Assembly: GCF_018860665.1 (NCBI RefSeq)
Contig: NZ_JAHKPK010000018.1
Coordinates: forward strand, 62,001 to 126,000
Direction: 5' to 3'
DNA length: 64,000 nucleotides
Source: Pacificibacter marinus
Lineage (GTDB): Bacteria > Pseudomonadota > Alphaproteobacteria > Rhodobacterales > Rhodobacteraceae
In this document: positions 12,372 through 22,179 of the stretch, piece after piece
How the letters are laid out: every line of letters starts with the position of its first letter
How positions within the stretch are numbered: the first letter of the stretch is position 1
Notes under the pieces: model-generated
What the model saw: the letters and a program-made list of their open reading frames with translations, nothing else
The model's database searches: none
Told to the model about the DNA's origin: nothing
Program-made: the position numbers and the translations under genes

Positions 12372-13169
12372 TCATTTAGGGGTCAAAAAACCGCGATCAC
12401 TGTCGCCCATTACAAAGGCAACCATTCGCGCCACGTAATCGCTGTCGAAATCTTCATGCAGACGTGCGGCGCGTTCTTTGAATGATCCGTCGCCTTGTTT
12501 GAGCATTTGAAAGGCTGCGCGCAATTGGTTGATGTCATCACGCGCCACGCCGCGACGTTTCAGCCCCACAAGATTAAGACCATCAAGCTCGGCCCGCGGG
12601 CCTTGGACCAAAGCATGCGGCAAGACATCGCCCGTCACCATAGACAAAGCGCCGATGATCGCGCCCTGCCCGATCCGCACCCATTGGTGGATGCCGGACA
12701 GCCCACCGATGATCACGTCATCATCGATCACACAATGGCCGGCCACCGCAACGGAATTGACCAAAATCACCCGATTGCCGATTTGCACATCATGGGCGAC
12801 ATGGGCGCTGGCCATCAGCAGGTTGTCATCGCCCACACGTGTCACGCCGCCACCGCCAACTGTGCCCAAGTTCATGGTCACATATTCGCGGATGCGGTTG
12901 CGCTTGCCGACGATCAATTTGGTCGGTTCGCCATCATATTTCAAATCCTGTGGGATTGCGCCGATGGAGGAGAACTGGAAAATCACAGTCTCGTCGCCAA
13001 TAATCGTGTCACCAGAGACAACAACATGGCTTTTCAACACAACGCCAGCGCCCAACACGACATCAGGCCCTACAAGGCAAAACGGGCCAATGTGGCAGTT
13101 TTCACCGATAACAGCACCGTCTTCGATCACAGATGAGGGGTGAATATTTGCGCTTGGATGGATGCTCAT
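12372..13169 (-). CDS. lpxA: Acyl-ACP--UDP-N-acetylglucosamine O-acyltransferase
   Basis: Catalyses the first step of lipid A synthesis in the cytoplasm. The 265-residue protein is built of hexapeptide repeats (left-handed beta helix, about 1-190) and a C-terminal helical part. The catalytic histidine is in SAHVAHDVQIG (H126, matching E. coli H125). It lies 43 bases after fabZ and ahead of lpxI. Confidence 0.96.
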   Translation of the reverse strand: MSIHPSANIHPSSVIEDGAVIGENCHIGPFCLVGPDVVLGAGVVLKSHVVVSGDTIIGDETVIFQFSSIGAIPQDLKYDGEPTKLIVGKRNRIREYVTMNLGTVGGGGVTRVGDDNLLMASAHVAHDVQIGNRVILVNSVAVAGHCVIDDDVIIGGLSGIHQWVRIGQGAIIGALSMVTGDVLPHALVQGPRAELDGLNLVGLKRRGVARDDINQLRAAFQMLKQGDGSFKERAARLHEDFDSDYVARMVAFVMGDSDRGFLTPK

Positions 13170-13212
13170 AACGGGCTCCGAATTTGGAAAATATGACCTG
13201 ACCCGAGATGGG

Positions 13213-13671
13213 TCACTCTTTTGGAAGATCCATCATCGCTGTGAATGACGCTTGGCACGCCACTTCGCCATCAACTTCTGCACGGCCTTCAAATTTCCAA
13301 ACCTTGCCGCCACCGCGTTTCGTTGTGATGTGCATTTTCAACACGTCACCGGGAACGACTTTGCGGCGGAATTTACAGGATTCGATCGACATGAAATAGA
13401 CAAGAAAGTCTTTATCCGCGAGGCCGTTTTCAACGCCAACCATCACAGCGGCGGTTTGCGCCATGGCTTCGACAATTGTCACACCCGGCATGATCGGCGC
13501 GCCAGGGAAATGACCTTGGAAATGGGGTTCATTAAAGGACACGTTTTTGATGCCAGTACAGGTCTTGTCACCATCGATATCAACCACACGATCCACCAAT
13601 AAAAACGGATAACGATGCGGGATAATGCGTTGAATGAGATCAATATCTGCGGTTTTGAAGCTCTCTGTCAT
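13213..13671 (-). CDS. fabZ: 3-hydroxyacyl-ACP dehydratase FabZ
   Basis: Dehydrates 3-hydroxyacyl-ACP in fatty acid elongation and balances flux with LpxA, which uses the same substrate. The 152-residue hot-dog protein has the catalytic pair H54 ([13 protein letters not shown]) and E68 (VEAMAQ). It opens the fabZ-lpxA-lpxI-lpxB group. A 208-base gap separates it from ompH; in E. coli this position is filled by lpxD. Confidence 0.96.
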   Translation of the reverse strand: MTESFKTADIDLIQRIIPHRYPFLLVDRVVDIDGDKTCTGIKNVSFNEPHFQGHFPGAPIMPGVTIVEAMAQTAAVMVGVENGLADKDFLVYFMSIESCKFRRKVVPGDVLKMHITTKRGGGKVWKFEGRAEVDGEVACQASFTAMMDLPKE

Positions 13672-13879
13672 GTCCGTCCCTTGTCTTTTCGTATCTTTGC
13701 CCCGTCAGGGGTATTGTGTTGCATGAAGATCATGCTTAGGCGCCATATATATGACCAAGGTTGCAACCTGTCATGCTGCTCTATCACGAGCCCTTAAGTC
13801 TTTATATCCAATACATCAGGTGGTGTCTGTATCAATGGCTTGCCCCTATGACAAGGCAGCACAGGCGTTAGGTGTGTGG

Positions 13880-14527
13880 TTACTGATCTTCAATATCGGG
13901 TTGCGGGTCTTGCGCCAAAGCCTCGGCCTCCGCTGTTTGTTGACTGCTGGCATTGAGCCGCTTGATGACCTCAAGCGAAATATCGATTGACCCAGACATG
14001 AGATAAATCTGCGCTCTCTCGAAAACAGCCACAGCACGGACTTCTTGAGCGATATCTTTTAAAACCACGTTCAGCATGTCCTCAAACGCGCGCAAACCTT
14101 GATCTTTCGTTTGCTCAATGGCCTCTGACTTGGCTTTTTGCTCTGCACGGATGGCAATGACCTTTTCGTCGAATGCGTCAGCTTTTTTGGCAAAGTCTTC
14201 TTTCGACAGTGTGCTTTTTAGCTCTGTTAGCTCTTGTTCTTCCGCCTCAAGGGCCGCGAAGATCGTATCATTTTCGACCACGAGGTCGTTGAGCAATGTT
14301 TCAATTTTGGCTTCAAGTGCGCGCCCAATGTCGGTGTTCTCAAAAATGCGTTCGCGATCAAACGCGATCACAGGGACATGAGCGATTGTGTTTTGAGGTT
14401 GAGATTCCATTTCAGGCTCTGAGGCAACAGATTGTTCTGCGGCGTCGTTTTCAGCGTCTTGAGCCGACAAAGGGCCGGACACATTGACGGAAAGAACCGC
14501 GCAAATTATCCAGCCCCAAACCCGCAT
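13880..14527 (-). CDS. OmpH/Skp family periplasmic chaperone
   Basis: A probable periplasmic holdase for outer membrane proteins. The 215-residue product has an N-terminal signal peptide (cleavage near SAQD, about 22-24), then a Skp-type body: a beta start (VPVIAFDRERIF) and a long charged coiled coil (about 70-150). It has an acidic tail and an acidic stretch after the signal, so it is longer than E. coli Skp (161). Its ATG overlaps the bamA stop by one base, placing chaperone and Bam core in one transcript. Confidence 0.88.
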   Translation of the reverse strand: MRVWGWIICAVLSVNVSGPLSAQDAENDAAEQSVASEPEMESQPQNTIAHVPVIAFDRERIFENTDIGRALEAKIETLLNDLVVENDTIFAALEAEEQELTELKSTLSKEDFAKKADAFDEKVIAIRAEQKAKSEAIEQTKDQGLRAFEDMLNVVLKDIAQEVRAVAVFERAQIYLMSGSIDISLEVIKRLNASSQQTAEAEALAQDPQPDIEDQ

Positions 14528-16866
14528 TAGAATTCAGTCGCGATCGTCAAATCAAAGTTTTGTTCGATGTCATAATCTTCTTTTTGCAACGCATGGGTGA
14601 AATTGAACCGCAACGGACCAATAGGCGTTCTCAAGAACACAGAAGCACCAATAACAGTACGCCAGCTCAAATCTTCACTGCCATCTATTGCGCCAGTGGC
14701 GTCATCCAAGCCCCAAATGGCACCGTGATCCAAAAACAACCCACCCTTGATGCCGTATTCTTCAGGCAACCCCAATGGAAAATCGGTTTCCAAGCGGGCC
14801 ACAGCATAGAAATTACCACCTAAAGCGAGATCCGTGTCTTCATCGCGTGGACCAATACCACCGGGTTCGAACCCGCGAATAATCGAGGTGCCAGAAAAAT
14901 AACGATCTGAAACCCGTGTGTTCGCCCCGAGACCGTCGATCATACCGCCTTCAATAGAGGCGCTCACATTGATCGTTTCGTTGAACAAAGAGGACTTAGC
15001 GACTATTTCTGCAGAATTGCGCAAGTATTCAGCGTCGCTACCAAGTCCTGCGTAGTCTTGGCTAAACTTGAACGCAAAACCCGTTTCCGTTTCCACGCCA
15101 CTGCGGCTTGTATCAAAGCTATAGGTGTATCCGACAGATTGTTGGAACACCTCGCCTGCGGCGATGTCATCTTCAATGATGTCTGGCAAATCGTTGTCAT
15201 CGGGATTTGTGAGCTCGTTCAGGCCCGCACGATACCGTAATGACAACCGTCCGAGGTCAGACACCGGAAAGGTCAAGCTTGGGGATACGTATAGATTTTT
15301 TTCAGTGTGATCTGTATAAGTTGGCTCTGAAAATCCGTAACCCGCTGACAAGCCAAAGGCCACATCACGTCCTAAAAATGCAGGTTCTGTGAAGTTAAAG
15401 CTCAGACTGCCATCCTCTAAGGCTGTGGTCAGACTGAAGGACAAGGATTGCCCCCGCCCCAAAAAGTTACGTTCAGAAAACGACGCGACAAGGTTCATCC
15501 CTGAGGACACAGAATAGTTCGCACCGAATGAGAAACTGCCTGTGGGTGTTTCATCCACATCGACATCCACAACAACTTGCTGGCTGCTTGTGCCTTCGCG
15601 CGCGTTGACACGAACGTCAGAGAAAAACCCAAGGGCGCGAATGCGGCTGGCCGCCTCGCGAATTTCGCGTGGGTTAAAGGGATCACCTTCAACGACACGG
15701 AATTTTTGGCGGACAACGCGATCAAGTGTGGTGGCGTTGCCTTCGATATCAATGCGTTCCACAAACACACGTGGCCCACGCACCAAAACGAATTCGATGT
15801 CCAAAGTTTGGTCACGATCATTGCGGGTGACACGCGGCTCCACACGCAAAAAGTCGAGACCTTTTTTGGTCGCGAGAATTTCCATCCGTTCTACGACGTT
15901 TTCAACGGCAACCGGTGAATATGTTTGGCCAGACCGGATATTCAGAACTTTTTGAAAATCTGCGGCGTCTGCGCCGTCAAAATTGGACACGGTGGTCATG
16001 GTGCCAAAATCAAAACTTTGGCCTTCGCGGACATTAAACGTCAAAAAGTAAGCGTTTCGCTCGCGCGAAAATTCGGCAGCAACGTTTAGAACTTCGAAAT
16101 CGATATAGCCACGTGATGTGTAGAAATCAGCCAAGACCCGCTTGTCGAACTCGACACGATCTTCTGCAAAGGTATCGCGGCCCACAATAAAGCGCAAAAG
16201 CCCCGCTTGTTTGGTTTCCAAAACGCGACGCAGGCGGGAATCAGGAAACGCGCGGTTGCCAACAAAGGTCAGGCGTTCGACTTCAACACCTTTGCCCTCG
16301 GTCACTTCAAACACAACATCAACGCGGTTGTCAGACCGGCGGATGATACGCGGGGTCACCGTCGCAGCCAATTGGCCTTTGGTTTCATAAATTTCTGTGA
16401 TCGCTGCGGCATCAAATTCAACAGTAGTGGGCGAATAAACGCGGCGCACTTGGGTTTGCAGCGACGCCAAAAGCTGTTCGTCTTTGATCTTTGAATTGCC
16501 CTCGATATTGATCCGCGACACCGTTGGATATTCGGCAACTTTGATCACCAAACGCGATCCCTGAGGGGTAAACTCAACAGTTTCAAACAATCCTGACCCC
16601 AAAACACGCTGGTAAGCGTCATTCAATTCGCCCGCTGAGACACCTTGTCCGCGCGCGATTCCCGCATAGGATAGAATGGTTTCAGCTGAAACACGTCCAT
16701 TGCCTTCAATAGCAACGGTAGAAAACCGGAATTCTTGTGCGTATGCGGCACCCGGCGTCGCTATATAAGCCGTTGACCCCAATGCCAAAACTGAAAACGA
16801 CAGCGCAAAAGCGCGTGGCAAGTCTCCGCTTAGTACAGTGTGAATTCCACGTTTTTGAAACCGCAT
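14527..16866 (-). CDS. bamA: Outer membrane protein assembly factor BamA
   Basis: The core of the BAM complex that inserts beta-barrel proteins into the outer membrane. The 779-residue protein has a signal peptide (about 1-43, ending GAAYAQ), five POTRA repeats (about 44-440) and a C-terminal 16-strand barrel. The conserved barrel-lid motif appears as SIIRGFEPGG (consensus VRGF). The chain ends in phenylalanine (ATEF), as expected for an outer-membrane barrel. It is followed by ompH with TAATG overlap. rseP lies upstream beyond a small protein gene and a terminator. Confidence 0.96.
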   Translation of the reverse strand: MRFQKRGIHTVLSGDLPRAFALSFSVLALGSTAYIATPGAAYAQEFRFSTVAIEGNGRVSAETILSYAGIARGQGVSAGELNDAYQRVLGSGLFETVEFTPQGSRLVIKVAEYPTVSRINIEGNSKIKDEQLLASLQTQVRRVYSPTTVEFDAAAITEIYETKGQLAATVTPRIIRRSDNRVDVVFEVTEGKGVEVERLTFVGNRAFPDSRLRRVLETKQAGLLRFIVGRDTFAEDRVEFDKRVLADFYTSRGYIDFEVLNVAAEFSRERNAYFLTFNVREGQSFDFGTMTTVSNFDGADAADFQKVLNIRSGQTYSPVAVENVVERMEILATKKGLDFLRVEPRVTRNDRDQTLDIEFVLVRGPRVFVERIDIEGNATTLDRVVRQKFRVVEGDPFNPREIREAASRIRALGFFSDVRVNAREGTSSQQVVVDVDVDETPTGSFSFGANYSVSSGMNLVASFSERNFLGRGQSLSFSLTTALEDGSLSFNFTEPAFLGRDVAFGLSAGYGFSEPTYTDHTEKNLYVSPSLTFPVSDLGRLSLRYRAGLNELTNPDDNDLPDIIEDDIAAGEVFQQSVGYTYSFDTSRSGVETETGFAFKFSQDYAGLGSDAEYLRNSAEIVAKSSLFNETINVSASIEGGMIDGLGANTRVSDRYFSGTSIIRGFEPGGIGPRDEDTDLALGGNFYAVARLETDFPLGLPEEYGIKGGLFLDHGAIWGLDDATGAIDGSEDLSWRTVIGASVFLRTPIGPLRFNFTHALQKEDYDIEQNFDLTIATEF

Positions 16867-16975
16867 GACAGCTCATCCATTTACCCAAGTTATAGCTTGA
16901 GTAACGGGAATACTTGCCCTTGTCAAAAGCATGTGCCGCAGAATCCAATACGCGGGCAAACCCTCGCCATCAAAC

Positions 16976-17003
16976 GAAAAAGGGCGGCCAACCGGCTGCC
17001 CTT
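16976..17003 (-). terminator. Intrinsic terminator after the 43-residue protein gene
   Basis: AAGGGC and GCCCTT, with an inner GCC/GGC pair, form a stem that on the minus strand is followed by TTTTT. It separates the small gene at 17069 from bamA, which therefore needs its own promoter. Confidence 0.75.
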
Positions 17004-17068
17004 GAAATACGCGTTGACTTTGATGTTCTGACCTAGAGCGACGCGGGTCAAAGATCGGTCGCATCCTG

Positions 17069-17200
17069 TTACAAAAACATATTTGCGAAAACGGACCCAG
17101 CCACCAATGCCACAGCAATTGTGATACCATACATCAGACGGTCCCAATTCAAACGCGCCAACAGAGACAGCCCCCTATAGCTTGTGATGATCGATGTCAT
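17069..17200 (-). CDS. Small single-pass membrane protein, 43 residues
   Basis: The open frame starts 9 bases after an AGAGGT ribosome site. The product begins MTSIITSYRGLSLLARLNWD and continues with a hydrophobic helix at about 22-43 (YGITIAVALVAGSVFANMFL), giving a cytoplasmic N terminus and a membrane anchor. I recognise no named family. It lies between rseP and bamA inside the envelope block and has its own terminator, so it may be an independently expressed small envelope protein. The shape parallels the product of 2783-2905. Confidence 0.6.
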   Translation of the reverse strand: MTSIITSYRGLSLLARLNWDRLMYGITIAVALVAGSVFANMFL

Positions 17201-17360
17201 GACTGACCTCTTGTCGTTATGTCGATGCCCTTGGGCATGCCGAGAAAAACCATTGGGTTTGCACCCTGATCAAAAGGAATAATGGCTGAATATGGCAAGA
17301 TTAGGGCCGCACTTGGCGGCCCTTAAAGTTTTATTCATCTATTGCAGTCTTGGCCTGTGC
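17201..17360. other. rseP to small-gene spacer with two inverted repeats
   Basis: It contains GGGCCGC/GCGGCCC (17304-17310 and 17316-17322), a weak terminator candidate behind rseP, and ATGCCC/GGGCAT (17225-17230 and 17233-17238), close to where the small gene's promoter should be. I see no open frame with a ribosome site. Confidence 0.4.
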
Positions 17361-18683
17361 CTATTTGCAGAATAAATCACTGCCAAGACCCAGCACCATC
17401 ATCGACAAAATCAATGCCATACCCACCATCATCATCACGTTGACGGCTTTGTCAGGCAGCGGTTTACCGCGCACGGCTTCGTAGGCGTAGAACACCAAAT
17501 GGCCCCCGTCCAAAACGGGAATTGGCAATAGGTTCAGCAACCCAATGGCGACTGAAATAAAGGCAATCTTACCAACATAGTCTGCGATCGTCGGCGCACT
17601 GCCCACGAATTGCGCCATACCGATAGCACCCGACATATTACAGGTCGAAATCGCGCCGGTAATCATATGGACGATCCCAGACAGGGACATCACGATAATG
17701 GTCCAAACCTGCTCAATAGAGGACACAATCGCTTTGCCAAGGGGCATGGTTTCTGTGGCGGGTGAGAAAAAGTACGTGCCTTCAATCCCGATCAACCAGC
17801 GTTTTTCAAACCCGCCTTCGGGTAAGGGAATATCGCGTGACAAGGCTGCGAGCGTCATCTGTAACACTTCGCCATCGCGCCAAACTTCCAGCGCGATATC
17901 CGCGCCCTCTTTGGCTTTCACTACGTCTTGTAGGTCGTAAAACGTTGGCAAGGACACGCCATCCGCGGTCATAATCACATCGCCCGCTTCAATACCTGCG
18001 CGCTTGGCTGCGGATTTAATCTGAACGGTATTGACCAGCACAGGGAATGGGTGTGGCGCCGTCACAGTCTGCTCAACGCCATCACGCAGCACCGTATATT
18101 CAAGCGTATCCTTGCGAGGCAAGTCTTGGAAAAAGCTTCCAACGCCAGAGACATCGGGCACATCAAGCCCCTCAATGGTCAGCAATTCATCGCCAGCAAC
18201 TAAACCGATTTCGCTTGGCAAATCTGTAATATTGTCAACGATCAAACGATCTTGCACTTGACCGTAAAACATCATCAAAAACACGAAAATAATCGCAGCA
18301 GAGATGAAGTTGAACATCGGACCTGCAAGCACAGTCAATGTGCGCGCCCACAACGGCGCGCCGTGCATCGTATGGCGGCGCTCTTCGTCAGTCAGACCTT
18401 CCGTGGAAGCACTATCTGGAGCCGAGGCCGCATTGGCATCGCCCGCAAATTTCACATAGCCACCCAAAGGAATAGCCGCGAGTTGCCATACTGTGCCGCG
18501 TTTGTCAGTGCGCTGGTACAGCGGTTTGCCAAAGCCGATTGAAAACACATCTGCTTTGATGCCACTCCATCGGCCGACAATATAGTGACCATATTCATGG
18601 ATCGCGACGATGATCGACAGCGCGATGATGAACACCACCACCGTAAAAAGACCGCCACCGAAGAGAGATAAGAGACTGCTCAT
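17361..18683 (-). CDS. rseP: RseP-type site-2 membrane metalloprotease
   Basis: An intramembrane zinc protease that cleaves anti-sigma factors and signal peptide remnants. The 440-residue protein has the HEYGH zinc motif (29-33) in its first membrane helix, PDZ-like sequences in the middle (about 140-300) and the third ligand motif PVLDGGH near 395. It lies between dxr and bamA, the classic position in the envelope block. With an RpoE-type promoter elsewhere in the window, a sigma-stress role is plausible, although RpoE-ChrR release works differently. Confidence 0.95.
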   Translation of the reverse strand: MSSLLSLFGGGLFTVVVFIIALSIIVAIHEYGHYIVGRWSGIKADVFSIGFGKPLYQRTDKRGTVWQLAAIPLGGYVKFAGDANAASAPDSASTEGLTDEERRHTMHGAPLWARTLTVLAGPMFNFISAAIIFVFLMMFYGQVQDRLIVDNITDLPSEIGLVAGDELLTIEGLDVPDVSGVGSFFQDLPRKDTLEYTVLRDGVEQTVTAPHPFPVLVNTVQIKSAAKRAGIEAGDVIMTADGVSLPTFYDLQDVVKAKEGADIALEVWRDGEVLQMTLAALSRDIPLPEGGFEKRWLIGIEGTYFFSPATETMPLGKAIVSSIEQVWTIIVMSLSGIVHMITGAISTCNMSGAIGMAQFVGSAPTIADYVGKIAFISVAIGLLNLLPIPVLDGGHLVFYAYEAVRGKPLPDKAVNVMMMVGMALILSMMVLGLGSDLFCK

Positions 18684-18755
18684 TGTCTAAAAACGTCCTG
18701 TATTACTGTATTTTGGGCTCTTTTGGCCCGTTATCTTGCGCTGCACGCTATGCGC

Positions 18756-19922
18756 TTAGGCCCCTGCCTGCAAGGACAGCACTCGCGCGCGCGCCTCTGC
18801 ATCGGCTTGATACACCATATCAAGGGTGATTTGGACATCTTGATGACCCAAATCAGGTGACATTTGCGCGAGGACGCGTTCGACCATTACCGCCATATCA
18901 GTGAACCCGACCTGCCCTGCAATGAACAGATCAAGTGCGGTTTCTTTGGCGGCGTTAAACACGGCTCCAGCCAATCCACCCGTTTGCATCACCTCGCGCG
19001 CAAGCCGCAGTGCGGGAAAGCGGACCTCGTCCGGGGCTTCGAACTGCAATGATCCAAGCTTGGCCAGATCAAGGCGTTCCACAGGCAATGCGCGGCGTTC
19101 AGGCCAGTGCAGCGCGTATCCGATGGCGTGACGCATATCAGGCACGCCCATATGCGCCATCAGCGCGCCATCTTTAAACCCGACCAATGCGTGAATGTAA
19201 GAACCTGGATGAACGATGACTTCGATTTCCTCAGGCTCTAGGCCAAAGTATTCTTTGGTTTCAATGATTTCCAATGCTTTATTAAACATGGAAGCGCTGT
19301 CAATCGTGATCCTTTGGCCCATATCCCATGACGGATGTTTGCAGGCCTGCGCCAATGTCGCGCCCTTGAGCTGCTCGGCAGACCATGTGCGAAACGGACC
19401 GCCTGAGGCGGTGATAATCACCCGCTCGACCTCGGAAATCTGTTCGCCGACAAGAGCTTGGAAGACGGCGGAATGTTCGGAATCAACTGGCAGAATGCGG
19501 GCTTTATGTTTTGCGGCCTCAGCCAGCAACAGCGGTCCAGCGGTGACAAGGCTTTCCTTATTGGCCAAGGCCAAACTGGTGCCATGTTTGAGGGCTTCAA
19601 ACCCCGGCGCAAGACCCGCTGCACCAACAATCGCTGACATGATCCAATCTGCAGGGCGTGCCGCGGCCTCTACCAGCGCCGCCTGCCCCGCGGCCACTTC
19701 GATACCAGTGCCAGAGAGCGCATCGCGCAATGCGGGCAACTGTTCTTCATAGGCAGTGATGGCAATATCGGCGGATAGATCGCGGGAATCTTGGGCCAAT
19801 TGCGCGATATTTGCGCCCCCTGTAAGCGCAATTACATCATATGAGGCTTTATCGCGTTTGATCAGGTCGATGGTGGATTGACCGATTGAGCCCGTCGCAC
19901 CGAAAATAGAAATCCGTTTCAA
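18756..19922 (-). CDS. dxr: 1-deoxy-D-xylulose 5-phosphate reductoisomerase
   Basis: The first committed enzyme of the non-mevalonate isoprenoid pathway. The NADPH motif GATGSIGQ is near residues 8-15, and the metal/substrate motif region has VDSEHSAVFQAL. I chose the TTG at 19922, which overlaps the cdsA stop as TTGA and gives KRISIFGATGSIG at the usual N terminus (388 residues). An ATG at 19943 adds seven residues inside cdsA without a ribosome site. It is coupled to cdsA upstream, with rseP following after 72 bases. Confidence 0.94.
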   Translation of the reverse strand: MKRISIFGATGSIGQSTIDLIKRDKASYDVIALTGGANIAQLAQDSRDLSADIAITAYEEQLPALRDALSGTGIEVAAGQAALVEAAARPADWIMSAIVGAAGLAPGFEALKHGTSLALANKESLVTAGPLLLAEAAKHKARILPVDSEHSAVFQALVGEQISEVERVIITASGGPFRTWSAEQLKGATLAQACKHPSWDMGQRITIDSASMFNKALEIIETKEYFGLEPEEIEVIVHPGSYIHALVGFKDGALMAHMGVPDMRHAIGYALHWPERRALPVERLDLAKLGSLQFEAPDEVRFPALRLAREVMQTGGLAGAVFNAAKETALDLFIAGQVGFTDMAVMVERVLAQMSPDLGHQDVQITLDMVYQADAEARARVLSLQAGA

Positions 19923-20632
19923 GACGCGCCCCACATTGTCCATGTCACAAGGCGTAAGAAAAACAACACGGCCCCGACGGCCAAAAGCGCATCAAAGCGG
20001 TCCAGAACACCGCCATGACCGGGAATGATGTTTGAGCTGTCCTTGACTCCCATCCGACGTTTGATCGCACTTTGCGCGATGTCGCCCAATTGAGATGCGA
20101 AGGACAAGACAATCGCAAAACCGACGATCATCAGGCTTTCACGCAGTTCCAAGCGCAAAAAGAGAACGGCGATCAAGGCGATCAAGGCCGCGCCAACCCA
20201 ACCGCCAAGCACGCCAGACCATGTTTTTTTGGGACTGACACTTGGCCAGAATTTTTTGCCACCAATGGCGCGACCGACAAAATAGCCCATAGAATCTGTG
20301 GCCACGACCAAGGACACCACGAATATAAGCCCCGCAGGTCCGGTGAGAAATGACACAGCCCAAAGACCAGCAAGTCCAAGCACAAAAAGAATAAAATAAG
20401 CTCCGAGGGCATAGAAATCCTCTGCAATCAAGCCCGTCACATCGGCCTTAAACCGCGCCATCTTGTAAAATTCCCATACGCCGATAAGCGCGAGCCCTGC
20501 CAAAAGCACTTCAAAAGCGATATGGCCCGAAATGATCACAAGAATACCTATGCCAATCATCACGGCGGCAGAGGCCACACGCGGTCCAAGGTCACGCCAA
20601 TTACGTGCGGGTTTAGGACTTTGCGCGCTCAT
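19919..20632 (-). CDS. cdsA: Phosphatidate cytidylyltransferase
   Basis: A multi-pass inner membrane enzyme making CDP-diacylglycerol for phospholipid synthesis. The 237-residue protein has about six to seven hydrophobic helices, and the signature region SPKKTWSGVLGGWVGA followed by KDSSNIIPGHGGVLDRFDAL matches the family pattern. It overlaps uppS upstream (ATGA) and dxr downstream (TTGA), so the three are translationally linked. Confidence 0.95.
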   Translation of the reverse strand: MSAQSPKPARNWRDLGPRVASAAVMIGIGILVIISGHIAFEVLLAGLALIGVWEFYKMARFKADVTGLIAEDFYALGAYFILFVLGLAGLWAVSFLTGPAGLIFVVSLVVATDSMGYFVGRAIGGKKFWPSVSPKKTWSGVLGGWVGAALIALIAVLFLRLELRESLMIVGFAIVLSFASQLGDIAQSAIKRRMGVKDSSNIIPGHGGVLDRFDALLAVGAVLFFLRLVTWTMWGAS

Positions 20633-21345
20633 ATTTTCACGCCACCAAAACGGCGGTCCCGCACACCGTAACGCGCGATACAGTCAGCGAACACGTCTTT
20701 GGTAAAATCAGGCCAGAGCGTGTCGATAAATTCATATTCAGAATAAGCCGATTGCCAGAGCAAAAAGTTGGAAATGCGTGCCTCGCCGGAAGTGCGGATC
20801 ACCAGATCAGGATCGGGCAAAACGCGGGTGTCGAGATACCCCGCCAAAGTGGTTTCATCGACAGTTTCCGCGTCAAGCTTGCCTGCAGCTGCATCGCGCG
20901 CCATTTCTTTGACGGCACGGGCCACCTCGTCACGACCGCCATAGTTCAAGGCAATGGTCAAATGCACTTTATCATTTTTTGATGTGGCCTCTTCCAAACC
21001 GTCCATCAGTTTGATCAGTTTCGCATCCAAACGCGGGCGATCCCCGATAAACCGTACTCGCACGCCTTCAGCGACAAGGTCTTTCATTTCGCCAGTGATA
21101 TAGCGGCGAAACAAGGACATAAGACCAGAAACTTCGGTTTGGGTCCGTTTCCAATTTTCCGTAGAAAAGGCAAATATCGTCAGGTATTTCACGCCCACAT
21201 CAGGACAGGCCCTTACGATTTCTTTCACGCGTTTGGCGCCCGCGTGATGCCCAAACAGTCGGGGTTTCCCCTTCATCTGGGCCCAGCGACCATTGCCGTC
21301 CATGATAATGGCGACATGTTTTGGGCCAGTTTGACTGTCGGACAT
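20629..21345 (-). CDS. uppS: Undecaprenyl diphosphate synthase
   Basis: Makes the C55 lipid carrier for peptidoglycan and other cell-wall glycans. The 238-residue protein has the catalytic D16 in IIMDGNGRWA and the later RTSGEARISNFLLWQ and EYEFIDTLWPDF motifs. The ATG at 21345 follows AGGTTG and fits the family start; the frame up to 21393 is longer but unsupported. It is followed by cdsA with ATGA overlap. Confidence 0.96.
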   Translation of the reverse strand: MSDSQTGPKHVAIIMDGNGRWAQMKGKPRLFGHHAGAKRVKEIVRACPDVGVKYLTIFAFSTENWKRTQTEVSGLMSLFRRYITGEMKDLVAEGVRVRFIGDRPRLDAKLIKLMDGLEEATSKNDKVHLTIALNYGGRDEVARAVKEMARDAAAGKLDAETVDETTLAGYLDTRVLPDPDLVIRTSGEARISNFLLWQSAYSEYEFIDTLWPDFTKDVFADCIARYGVRDRRFGGVKI

Positions 21346-21465
21346 CAACCTAAGGTCTCCTAAAGCGTCCAGTGACGCCCTATAAGACACCATATGGACA
21401 AAAAATCAAAGACCTGCACGGATAGCCAGCCCCTGCGCGGATCCAAGAAACTACACTGAAACGTG

Positions 21466-22029
21466 TTAAACCTGCATGATCTCGGCTTGTTTGCTTTCGA
21501 GGGTTTCGTCCACTTTTTTGATGTGGAGATCGGTCATCTCTTGGACTTCGTCTTCCCAGATCTTTTGATCATCCTCAGACATGCCATCGTTTTTGGCTTT
21601 CTTGATCTGATCCATGCCATCACGACGAATGTTGCGCACAGACACACGGGCGCTTTCAGCGTAGCCAGCTGCCACTTTGGTCAATTCGCGGCGGCGTTCT
21701 TCGTTCAATTCAGGGATTGGTAACATAATGATTGTGCCGTTAAGCTGTGGATTGATGCCCAAACCACTTTCGCGGATGGCTTTTTCCACTTTGCCCACAA
21801 GACCCTTATCCCAAACGTTGATCGTGACCAAACGAGGTTCAGGCACATTGACGGTGCCCACTTGGTTGATCGGCGTCATAGATCCGTAGGCGTCGACCAT
21901 AATTGGCTCGAGCATAGATCCAGACCCGCGTCCGGTGCGCAAAGACGCCAGTTCGACACGCAAGTTGGCAATCGCGCCATCCATACGTTTGGACAGATCA
22001 TCGGTATCAAGCATGAAATCTTCGGACAT
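21466..22029 (-). CDS. frr: Ribosome recycling factor
   Basis: Splits post-termination ribosomes together with EF-G. The 187-residue protein shows [20 protein letters not shown] and [16 protein letters not shown], both family hallmarks, and a C-terminal coiled coil. The frame runs upstream to 22152, but the extra 41 residues have no family counterpart, so the ATG at 22029 was chosen. It follows pyrH in the usual pyrH-frr order. Confidence 0.96.
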   Translation of the reverse strand: MSEDFMLDTDDLSKRMDGAIANLRVELASLRTGRGSGSMLEPIMVDAYGSMTPINQVGTVNVPEPRLVTINVWDKGLVGKVEKAIRESGLGINPQLNGTIIMLPIPELNEERRRELTKVAAGYAESARVSVRNIRRDGMDQIKKAKNDGMSEDDQKIWEDEVQEMTDLHIKKVDETLESKQAEIMQV

Positions 22030-22179
22030 AGTGTTCGTGGCCTCGGTTGTAATGGTATATGTTTCGTGTGGTTCAGCGGTCTGAGTGACGTTGTATAGAG
22101 GCAGCGCGTTCAGGGCAAGCTGCGCATATCGCACAACATCGCCCCAAAGCATCGCCGCCTCTCACTTCTGTCAGATCAA

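Noticed and set aside
18756-19943. dxr starting at the ATG at 19943
   Set aside because: It lacks a ribosome site and lengthens the protein beyond the family start; the TTG overlapping the cdsA stop fits better.
22030-22152. Extended N terminus of frr
   Set aside because: The additional 41 residues have no counterpart in ribosome recycling factors and there is no supporting start signal.
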